DNA of 64,000 nucleotides, from contig CAJTDE010000001.1 of assembly GCA_910574835.1 (NCBI GenBank), positions 62,001 to 126,000 of the forward strand, in the 5' to 3' direction. Of this stretch, positions 17,384-24,079 are shown in pieces (position 1 is the stretch's first letter; each line of letters opens with the position of its first letter). The notes under the pieces are model-generated. The model was given only the letters and a program-made list of their open reading frames with translations. It was not told the origin of the DNA and did no database searches. Made by a program: the position numbers and the translations under genes. Source of the stretch: Clostridia bacterium (GTDB lineage Bacteria; Bacillota; Clostridia; Lachnospirales; Lachnospiraceae).

Positions 17384-18101
17384 AAGAGTGCTTGAGATTT
17401 ACGGAACGATTGCGGAGGAATCCTGGTTTGAGGATGATGTAACACCACAGATGTTCCGTGATGAGCTTTTTGCAGGAAAAGGACCGGTAGTAATCTGGTT
17501 AAATTCACCTGGCGGTGATTGCATCGCAGCCAGTCAGATTTATTCCATGCTGATGGATTATCCGGGAGACGTGACTATCAAGATTGATGGTATCGCAGCT
17601 TCTGCGGCATCGGTAATTGCTATGGCTGGAACTACGGTTCTTATGGCACCTACGGCACTTATGATGATTCATAATCCGATGACAATGGCATTTGGAGATT
17701 ATGAGGAAATGCAGAAAGCTATGGAGATGCTTGATGAAGTTAAGGAAAGCATTATCAATGCATATGAAATCCGTACAAGCCTCAGTCGTGCGAAACTGTC
17801 TCATCTGATGGATTCAGAAACCTGGATGAATGCAAATAAGGCGATTGAGCTTGGATTTGCAGATGATGTTTTGAAAGATGACAAAAGGGGCAGTTCCAAT
17901 GAAGCATTTGCTTTTAGTGCAAAGGCTGCGCAGGTGTCTTTGATGAATAAGCTTTCAAAACCGGCAACAAAGGTTCACAAGGATAATCCTGCAAAAGCTG
18001 CAGTTATCAACAAGCCTGAGGTTCAGGCAGACGCTACACCTGCTGATGAAGTAGGTACACCAATTAAGGATCTCGATAAGAGATTGAGTTTATTGAAATA
18101 A
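17316..18101 (+). CDS. ClpP-type prohead protease
   Basis: A 261-residue ClpP-like head maturation protease. Catalytic Ser lies in IAASAASVIAMAG and His in LMMIHNPMTM; the glycine loop WLNSPGGDCIAASQI is present. It cleaves the capsid delta domain during head maturation. I choose GTG 17316, which has AGGAGGATACGGAAA in front and overlaps the portal gene by 68 bases; upstream in-frame codons lack a site. The C-terminal 60 residues are a low-complexity Lys/Ala/Pro tail, as in relatives that double as scaffold. Confidence 0.9.
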   Translation: MKNKKFWNWKNQTSPPDADESAERVLEIYGTIAEESWFEDDVTPQMFRDELFAGKGPVVIWLNSPGGDCIAASQIYSMLMDYPGDVTIKIDGIAASAASVIAMAGTTVLMAPTALMMIHNPMTMAFGDYEEMQKAMEMLDEVKESIINAYEIRTSLSRAKLSHLMDSETWMNANKAIELGFADDVLKDDKRGSSNEAFAFSAKAAQVSLMNKLSKPATKVHKDNPAKAAVINKPEVQADATPADEVGTPIKDLDKRLSLLK

Positions 18102-18116
18102 TGGGAGGATTTTGAC

Positions 18117-19331
18117 ATGAGTAAGGTAAATGAATTAAGAAGTCAGAGAGCAAAGGCGTGGGATCAGGCAAAGGCATTCCTGGATTCTCACAGAAATGAA
18201 AAGGGTATTCTTTCAGCAGAAGATACCGCAGCATATGAAAAGATGGAGCAGGAGATTGTGGATCTTGGCCATGAGATTGAGCGTCAGGAGAGAATGGATG
18301 CGTTAGAGCGCGAGCTTGCGGCACCTGTGAATACTCCAATTACTGCAAAGCCTGAAAGTCGCAAGGTAGACGAGAAGGTTGGCCGTGCTTCTGATTCCTA
18401 CAAGAAGGCGTTCTGGAGCCAGGCACGTGCAAAGGATGGTGTTTCTTATGAGATTAGGAATGCACTTTCCGAAGGTGTGGATAGTGAAGGTGGTTATCTG
18501 GTACCGGATGAGTTTGAGAAAACTCTTATTTCTGCACTTCGCGAAGCAAATGCAGTGCGTGAACATGCACATGTATTTAGCACTTCCAATGGTACTCATA
18601 AGATTCCGGTAGTGGTTTCAAAGGGAACTGCAGCCTGGATTGATGAGAATGGTGCTTATACAGAAGCAGATGATGTATTTGGCATGGAGCAGATCGATGC
18701 TCATAAGGTTGGTACTATCATCAAGGTTTCCGAGGAGCTTCTTTATGATTCTGCATTTGATTTGGAGGCATACTTCCGTGAAGAGTTTGCAAGAAGAATC
18801 GGTGATTGTGAAGAAGATGCATTCCTCAATGGTAACGGATCTAAGAAGCCTACCGGTCTCTTAAATAGTACTGGTGGTGCTGAGATTGGTATTACTGCAG
18901 CGAGCGCAACAGCGATTACCGCGGATGAACTTATCGATCTTTTCTACAGCGTGAAGAGTCCTTATCGTAAGAATGCAGTTTGGGTACTTAACGATGCTAC
19001 TGTTCGTTTGATTAGAAAGCTTAAGGATGCCAACGGACAGTATTTATGGCAGCCTGCTCTTCGTGAGGGCGAGTTTGACACTATCCTTGGTAAGAGGATT
19101 TACACTTCACCTTTCATGCCTACTGCGGCAGCCGGTGCGAAGACCATTCTTTTCGGTGATCTTTCGTACTACTGGATTGGTGATCGTCAGGGTGTAACCT
19201 TCAAGCGTCTCAATGAGAGATATGCGGATATGGGTCAGGTTGGCTTCCTTGCATCTAAGAGAGTCGACGGTAAGCTTGTGCTTCCTGAAGCTGTGAAGGT
19301 GCTTCAGCAGAAACCTGGTTCTAGTTCATAA
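18117..19331 (+). CDS. HK97-family major capsid protein
   Basis: A 404-residue capsid protein. The N-terminal 100 residues are helical and charged (the delta/scaffold part removed by the protease). The mature region starts around SEGVDSEGGYLVPDEFEKTL. HK97-fold motifs follow: KVSEELLYDSAFDLEAYF, DAFLNGNGSKKPTGLL and the late GVTFKRLNERYADMGQVGF. Start ATG 18117 follows ATGGGAGGATTTTGAC. It is the main shell component. Confidence 0.94.
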   Translation: MSKVNELRSQRAKAWDQAKAFLDSHRNEKGILSAEDTAAYEKMEQEIVDLGHEIERQERMDALERELAAPVNTPITAKPESRKVDEKVGRASDSYKKAFWSQARAKDGVSYEIRNALSEGVDSEGGYLVPDEFEKTLISALREANAVREHAHVFSTSNGTHKIPVVVSKGTAAWIDENGAYTEADDVFGMEQIDAHKVGTIIKVSEELLYDSAFDLEAYFREEFARRIGDCEEDAFLNGNGSKKPTGLLNSTGGAEIGITAASATAITADELIDLFYSVKSPYRKNAVWVLNDATVRLIRKLKDANGQYLWQPALREGEFDTILGKRIYTSPFMPTAAAGAKTILFGDLSYYWIGDRQGVTFKRLNERYADMGQVGFLASKRVDGKLVLPEAVKVLQQKPGSSS

Positions 19332-19348
19332 GAGTAACTGGTGATTGT

Positions 19349-19377
19349 GGGGAGTCTTGAAATGCGACTCCCTTTTG
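19349..19377 (+). terminator. Terminator-like hairpin after capsid gene
   Basis: GGGGAGTC pairs with GACTCCC around TTGAAATGC, then TTTTG. It is in sense orientation within the late operon. Confidence 0.65.
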
Positions 19378-19393
19378 TGTGAGGTGATGTTTG

Positions 19394-19672
19394 ATGGCAG
19401 TAGTTTCATTGGAAGAAATGAAGAATTATCTGCGGGTGGATTTCGATGATGATGATGCACTGCTTGAGGGCATCATTGTTCAGAGTCAGCAGATTTGTAT
19501 GGATGTGGCAAGGTTTACAGACCTGCAAGAGTTTGAAAAACAACCCGTAAGTAAGATTGCTGTGATGTATGCGGTGGCTTATCTTTATGAGCATCGTGAG
19601 GACGCAGACCATAAGGCACTTACGGTAGGGCTTCGGGCATTGCTGTTTGGAATCCGAATACCGGGATTTTGA
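19394..19672 (+). CDS. Head-tail connector protein (gp6-like)
   Basis: A 92-residue adaptor of the HK97 gp6/DNA-packaging connector type: VSLEEMKNYLRVDFDDDDALLEGII is the standard opening, and the helical remainder ends RALLFGIRIPGF. It joins the portal ring. ATG 19394 has GAGGTGATGTTTG upstream, and the stop overlaps the next open frame. Confidence 0.88.
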   Translation: MAVVSLEEMKNYLRVDFDDDDALLEGIIVQSQQICMDVARFTDLQEFEKQPVSKIAVMYAVAYLYEHREDADHKALTVGLRALLFGIRIPGF

Positions 19673-19686
19673 TGGGAGGAATTGCT

Positions 19687-20028
19687 TTGAATGTGTCTTT
19701 GATGAATGAAAAAGTGACTTTCCAGAAGAATGTGGTGGTGGCGGATGTCATCGGCAATCAAAAGAATATCTGGGAAGATTTCTATACATGTCACGCTACG
19801 ATTGGTGGCGAGGGCATGGCAAGCTCCAAGGAAAAGGAAGAAGCCGGAACTATTGTTGAGGATGTGAGTATGACGGTAACTATCAGATATTGTCGAAAGG
19901 CATCGGAGATTGGTTCTACTACCCACAGGATTGTTTTCAGGGATGAGATTTATGATATCACGAATGTGGATCATATGAATTTCAAGAAGAAGAGTCTGAA
20001 ATTCAGCTGTAGGAAAGTGAGGCGGTAA
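19687..20028 (+). CDS. Head-tail adaptor (SPP1 gp16-like head closure)
   Basis: A 113-residue beta-rich protein (EKVTFQKNVVVADVIGNQKNIWEDFYTC...) matching the phage head-closure family. I prefer TTG 19687 because GGGAGG (19674-19679) is seven bases before it; ATG 19672 would place that site inside the gene. It seals the portal before tail attachment. Confidence 0.82.
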   Translation: MNVSLMNEKVTFQKNVVVADVIGNQKNIWEDFYTCHATIGGEGMASSKEKEEAGTIVEDVSMTVTIRYCRKASEIGSTTHRIVFRDEIYDITNVDHMNFKKKSLKFSCRKVRR

Positions 20029-20030
20029 GC

Positions 20031-20411
20031 ATGGCAACGGACAGATGCAGGATTGACCAGATGGCACATGTCATTATGGAAGGTTTGCAGGAATACGCTG
20101 ACCTTGCGACAGAGGATATGAAGGCCGCTGTGAAGAAAGCAGGTAATAAAGCCAAAAGGGAAGTACAGGCAGGTGCTCCGGTTAAGACTGGGAAATATAA
20201 AAAGAGTTGGGCTGTAAAAACGACCAAGGAAAATGCAAATGCGATGGAAGTCACGGTACATTCCAAGAATCGTTATCAGTTGGCACATCTGCTTGAATTT
20301 GGACATGCCAAGCGTGGTGGTGGCAGAACGAGAGCCTTTCCGCATATCGCTCCGGCGGAAGAGGCTGCAGCTGAATTTTTGGAAGAGGAAGTAGAGAAAG
20401 CTTTGAAGTGA
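20031..20411 (+). CDS. HK97 gp10-family tail-joining protein
   Basis: A 126-residue HK97 gp10/SPP1 gp17-like protein. The family signature is clear: GAPVKTGKYKKSWAVK, then HLLEFGHAKRGGGRTRAFPHIAPA. It completes the head-tail interface. Confidence 0.9.
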   Translation: MATDRCRIDQMAHVIMEGLQEYADLATEDMKAAVKKAGNKAKREVQAGAPVKTGKYKKSWAVKTTKENANAMEVTVHSKNRYQLAHLLEFGHAKRGGGRTRAFPHIAPAEEAAAEFLEEEVEKALK

Positions 20412-20429
20412 CTTGCAGAGGTGATGTTG

Positions 20430-20759
20430 ATGGAAGAACTGGTTCAGATTATTCAGGAAATGAAGATTCCCTTTGCCTATGATCACTTTGCAGAGGGAGA
20501 AAGTCCTGATCCGCCATTCATTTGTTATCTGATTCCGGGCAGTGATAACTTTGCTGCTGATGGCAGGGTGTATTTCAAATTGAATGAGGTCAGGATTGAG
20601 ATGTACACAGATTTCAAGGATCCTTCTTTGGAATCGAGAGTAGAGGATGTCTTAGACAGACACGAGATTTTTTATAACAAGTTGGAAACATGGATCCAGA
20701 GCGAGAAGCTTTATGAGGTCATGTACAGTTTTGATATGGAGGGTTTGAATAATGGCTAA
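20430..20759 (+). CDS. Tail completion / minor tail protein
   Basis: A 109-residue protein at the conserved slot between gp10 and the tail tube protein. PPFICYLIPGSDNFAADGRVYFK and an RIEMYTD strand match the usual protein found there. ATG 20430 follows GAGGTGATGTTG, and the stop overlaps the next start region. Confidence 0.8.
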   Translation: MEELVQIIQEMKIPFAYDHFAEGESPDPPFICYLIPGSDNFAADGRVYFKLNEVRIEMYTDFKDPSLESRVEDVLDRHEIFYNKLETWIQSEKLYEVMYSFDMEGLNNG

Positions 20760-21336
20760 TAATAAGGTCAAATACAATCTTAAGAATGCGCATTATGCGA
20801 TGCTTCAGACAAGTGAGGAAGGTGTAGTTTCCTTCGGCACTCCTGTTGCATTGCCTGGTGCGGTTTCGATTTCTCTGGATGCCAATGGGGAACCGGAGAA
20901 TTTCTATGCTGATGGTACAGCATACTATGTAATAAATAACAACATGGGTTATGACGGTGATCTGGAGCTTGCGATGATTCCTGAGGATTTCAGGGTATCT
21001 GCTTTAAATGAGACTCTGGATGATAATAAGGTTTTGATTGAGGATGCGAACTCTGAGTTGAACAGATTTGCTCTTCTTTTTGAGTTCGATGGAGATGTGA
21101 AGCATATCCGTCATGTCCTTTATAACTGCTCTGCAAGTAGACCTGGCATCGAGGGCAAGACAAACGAAGAGAGCAGGGAGGTACAGACGGAAACTCTTAC
21201 CATCAAGGCAACACCGCTTCCTTCCGGTGTGGTTAAGGCTAAGACCGGTAATGAAACAGACAGTACGGTTTATGCCGATTGGTACAAGGCGGTTTATATG
21301 CCGACCATTACCGGTGTGAACACAAATGTAGAATGA
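20752..21336 (+). CDS. Major tail tube protein
   Basis: A 194-residue phage major tail protein: KVKYNLKNAHYAMLQTSEEG at the N-terminus, GAVSISLDANGEPENFYADG in the core, and a central 'SRPGIEGKTNEESREVQTET' strand pair typical of Firmicute siphovirus tube proteins. It polymerises to form the tail tube. Confidence 0.92.
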   Translation: MANNKVKYNLKNAHYAMLQTSEEGVVSFGTPVALPGAVSISLDANGEPENFYADGTAYYVINNNMGYDGDLELAMIPEDFRVSALNETLDDNKVLIEDANSELNRFALLFEFDGDVKHIRHVLYNCSASRPGIEGKTNEESREVQTETLTIKATPLPSGVVKAKTGNETDSTVYADWYKAVYMPTITGVNTNVE

Positions 21337-21350
21337 TAAGTTTGATTGAT

Positions 21351-21382
21351 GGGCTGGGACAGAAATGTCCTGGCTCTTTTAC
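21351..21382 (+). terminator. Terminator-like hairpin after tail tube gene
   Basis: GGGCTGGGAC pairs with GTCCTGGCTC around AGAAAT, followed by TTTT, in sense orientation within the late operon. Confidence 0.7.
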
Positions 21383-21409
21383 TTTATTTTGAAAGTGAGG
21401 ACTTTGATT

Positions 21410-21787
21410 ATGAGTATGGTTAAGAATATCGAAATTGACGGAAAGCAGGTGCCTTTCAGGGCAAGTGCTGCGATTCCGAGAATATACAGGATGAAGTTCC
21501 AGAGAGATATCTATAAGGATCTGGCTTCTTTGGAGAAGGCGATTGACAGTAACAGCGAAGAGGTGAGCAACCTGGATTTGTTCTCTTTGGAAATGTTTGA
21601 AAACATTGCCTATGTTATGGCAAAGCATGCAGACCCGAGTATTCCTGATACACCGGAAGAGTGGCTGGATGATTTTAATACATTCAGTATTTATCAGGTG
21701 CTTCCAAAGATTATAGAGCTTTGGGGATTGAATGTCAGATCGGATGCAGAGGCTAAAAAAAACTTCGTGCAACAGACCGTCCGATGA
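21410..21787 (+). CDS. Tail assembly chaperone, short form (gpG-like)
   Basis: A 125-residue tail chaperone made by normal decoding. KNIEIDGKQVPFRASAAIPRIYR is the usual opening of Firmicute gpG analogues. It binds the tape measure protein during tail assembly. ATG 21410 follows GAAAGTGAGGACTTTGATT. The 3' end carries a slippery site that lets a fraction of ribosomes make the longer form. The next gene in intact relatives is the tape measure; here a two-gene insertion intervenes. Confidence 0.88.
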   Translation: MSMVKNIEIDGKQVPFRASAAIPRIYRMKFQRDIYKDLASLEKAIDSNSEEVSNLDLFSLEMFENIAYVMAKHADPSIPDTPEEWLDDFNTFSIYQVLPKIIELWGLNVRSDAEAKKNFVQQTVR

Positions 21788-21957
21788 CAACACCGCTGTT
21801 CCTGTTGAGGTGCGTCCAGTTGGGGATTAGTATTCGTGATTTGGACTTACTTACGATTGGAATGGTGAATGATATGTATGTTGAGAGCGGAAACGATCAG
21901 GATGCGGACAAGAATTACAGTGTGCTGGCTACACAGGCTGATTTTGACCGATTTTAG
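21410..21957 (+). CDS. Tail assembly chaperone, -1 frameshift product (gpGT-like)
   Basis: GCT AAA AAA AAC at 21752-21763 contains the canonical heptamer A AAA AAC in the zero frame. A -1 slip continues at CTT 21763 and reads open to TAG 21955-21957, adding 64 residues with TPLFLLRCVQLGISIRDLDL and LTIGMVNDMYVE, the standard T-extension seen in siphoviruses. The fusion is 182 residues. The extension has no start codon of its own with a ribosome-binding site. Confidence 0.88.
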
Positions 21958-21967
21958 AAGGGAGGTT
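21957..21967 (+). repeat. Left 11-bp direct repeat flanking cargo
   Basis: GAAGGGAGGTT immediately after the chaperone stop; identical to 24065-24075, where it is the ribosome-binding site of the tape measure gene. Confidence 0.7.
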
Positions 21968-21993
21968 TTTACTCTTCGTTCAATACATTTTGT

Positions 21994-22022
21994 ATGACAG
22001 ACGGATATAGTGCTGATATAAT
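21994..22022 (+). promoter_or_regulatory. Promoter of the lipoprotein cargo gene
   Basis: ATGACA, 17-bp spacer, TATAAT, with TG one base before the -10 hexamer: a good sigma-A promoter allowing expression in the lysogen independent of the late operon. Confidence 0.65.
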
Positions 22023-22131
22023 AGCGTATGAGATTGTGTCTATGTTGTAAAGCGTTGTTGGGTGATTTGGTTAACACCGATATATTTATTTTATTAGGAA
22101 CAGAAAATTTGAATTTGATGGAGGAACGATT

Positions 22132-23103
22132 ATGAATAAAAAGAAAAAAATAACCATATTGGTATGTACTCTTTTTATGGTGTTTAGTTTAGGGGCTTGT
22201 GGAAAAACAAAAGAAGATGCAGCTGTCGTAACACAGCAGGAAAGCAGCCTACAGATTGAAAGTATGGATGAGGAGATGACATCAGAAGAATCAACCACTT
22301 TTAATAACGGTGAAGAAGATGATATAGAGCTAAAAGATACAATTGAAATAGATTTCACCTATGATTACACAGAAGATATCAAAGCGGATGTTGCCTATGT
22401 GGGATCAAATTCATCCTCTCTTCAGGAGGAATTAAAGAATATCGATACAATTACCCAAAAATACACCTTGCTGGCAGAGTCTGCGCAGACTCAAGGAGAG
22501 ATGAATGTGGCATCTCAATGGCTTTATGTGATTTGGGATACGGAACTGAATAATCTTTGGAGCAGATTCAGTAGCTTGGCAAATCAGGATACTAAAGAAA
22601 TGGTTCTTGAAGAACAGAGAAACTGGATTGCTATGAAAGAAGAAGTAACATTAATGAGCCTTGGTTCTCAGGAGGAAAATGGCAGTATGTATCCTATGCT
22701 TGTAAATTCCCTTTGGGAAGAAAAAACCAAGAACAGGGCTTATTTCATTGCAAATGAGCTGGCACAGATTGAGGGAGAATCTTTTGCCATGCCGGAAGCA
22801 TCTACAAAGTACGGTTTGTTTGTCGATAACCAGGGAACCGATGCCGTGTACAGTTCACTAATCACTCAACAAAGCTGGGAGGGAGAAGATGAGGCGATCA
22901 TTTCTGTCTATAGGCTGGGTGAAATAGAAGGAAGTTTTATTGATAATGGAAATGGAAACCTTGATTTCACATCGGATGACGGCAGCATTAAGGGAACTAT
23001 CCAAATCAACGGATGGAATGGAGCAACTTTTGAAGTCACGGAAACAATAGGAGCAGTTCCATTCTCTGTAGGGGAGAAATTTGAGTTTCCTTTCGCATTT
23101 TAG
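22132..23103 (+). CDS. Secreted lipoprotein with LprI-like (DUF1311) domain, lysogenic cargo
   Basis: A 323-residue protein with a clear lipoprotein signal: basic N-terminus, hydrophobic stretch and lipobox SLGACG (Cys about residue 23). An acidic linker follows. Residues about 105-220 form a helical module with EEQRNWIAMKEEV and LWEEKTKNRAYF, as in LprI/DUF1311 lysozyme-inhibitor-like domains, and a beta-rich C-terminal domain follows. It is anchored on the outer face of the membrane. With its own promoter, within tail genes, it is a lysogenic conversion gene; lysozyme resistance or superinfection exclusion are possible roles but unproven. Confidence 0.75.
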   Translation: MNKKKKITILVCTLFMVFSLGACGKTKEDAAVVTQQESSLQIESMDEEMTSEESTTFNNGEEDDIELKDTIEIDFTYDYTEDIKADVAYVGSNSSSLQEELKNIDTITQKYTLLAESAQTQGEMNVASQWLYVIWDTELNNLWSRFSSLANQDTKEMVLEEQRNWIAMKEEVTLMSLGSQEENGSMYPMLVNSLWEEKTKNRAYFIANELAQIEGESFAMPEASTKYGLFVDNQGTDAVYSSLITQQSWEGEDEAIISVYRLGEIEGSFIDNGNGNLDFTSDDGSIKGTIQINGWNGATFEVTETIGAVPFSVGEKFEFPFAF

Positions 23104-23324
23104 TCTAAAAGATGGTGATTTAAAATTATGCGAAAGTAGCCATCCCGATGACTTGTCCAATTTGTAGAGAATGGAAACTTTCAGTAAGCCGGCGTGTTTA
23201 ACTGAGAGACGAATTTGAATTTTCGCCTTTGCAACTATCGGTTGACAAAGTGCTATGAGAAAATGGTGGCAATGCAACCGCTATTTTTGTTAGTTTTAAT
23301 AAAAAAGAAAGGCGGTGTTTTGCT

Positions 23325-23951
23325 ATGAATATGGCAGACAGGATACAACATCTACGAAAGAGCAAAGGGATTTCGCAAGAAGAACTTGCTGATAAGGTTG
23401 GTGTATCGAGACAAGCGGTTTCTAAGTGGGAGTCAGAACAAAGTACACCAGACATTGAAAAGGTCATCTTATTAAGTGATTTCTTCGATGTGACAACAGA
23501 TTATTTACTGAAGGGAATAGAACCAGTATCAGAAAATATTACTAAAAAGAGTGATGCTCGTATCTTTTCTTTGGTGGGTAGTGTTTTTAATTTTATTGGC
23601 TTGGTAGTAGCCATTATGATTTGGAAAGAAAAACAAACGTCATTTTCTGTTGCAGTGGGACTAAGTTTAATGGCAGCAGGAGTTATGATATTTGTAATAG
23701 GACAGTTTATAGGGGAGAATAAAGAAAAAGCTTCATTTTGGTTTTGGACTGTTAATGTATGGATTGTCATACTAATACCAATTTCTTGTGTGTTTAATGC
23801 CATGCAGGGGATTCTTGGAGGGCATTGGTGGACATTTAGACCAACACCAGAATTGGGAAACTCTATAGGCTTTTATGTGTTATGTTGGGGATTCTATTTT
23901 GCGGTTTGTATAATCGTAGATTTACTCTTGATTAAACATGCAAAGCGATAA
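23325..23951 (+). CDS. XRE regulator with C-terminal membrane segments
   Basis: A 208-residue protein. Residues 1-60 are an XRE helix-turn-helix (QEELADKVGVSRQAVSKWESE). After a linker come four hydrophobic segments, so the DNA-binding domain is tethered to the membrane. Such XRE-membrane fusions are common in Clostridia next to stress or envelope genes. It follows the lipoprotein after a 220-bp gap and may regulate it. Confidence 0.82.
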   Translation: MNMADRIQHLRKSKGISQEELADKVGVSRQAVSKWESEQSTPDIEKVILLSDFFDVTTDYLLKGIEPVSENITKKSDARIFSLVGSVFNFIGLVVAIMIWKEKQTSFSVAVGLSLMAAGVMIFVIGQFIGENKEKASFWFWTVNVWIVILIPISCVFNAMQGILGGHWWTFRPTPELGNSIGFYVLCWGFYFAVCIIVDLLLIKHAKR

Positions 23952-23990
23952 ATTTCAGGTTGTAGGGCTAAATGAATATAGCTTAAGAGT

Positions 23991-24022
23991 GGCATCGGTG
24001 AAATATCCGGTGCCTTTGTTGT
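23991..24022 (+). terminator. Terminator-like hairpin before tape measure gene
   Basis: GGCATCGG pairs with CCGGTGCC around TGAAATAT, then TTTGTTG. It lies at the right end of the cargo insertion or in the ancestral spacer. Confidence 0.65.
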
Positions 24023-24064
24023 GTAAAGAGTCGAGAAATCGGCTCCTTTTTCTTGCCATAAAAT

Positions 24065-24075
24065 GAAGGGAGGTT
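24065..24075 (+). repeat. Right 11-bp direct repeat flanking cargo
   Basis: GAAGGGAGGTT, identical to 21957-21967; here it acts as ribosome-binding site of the tape measure gene. Confidence 0.7.
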
Positions 24076-24079
24076 CGGT

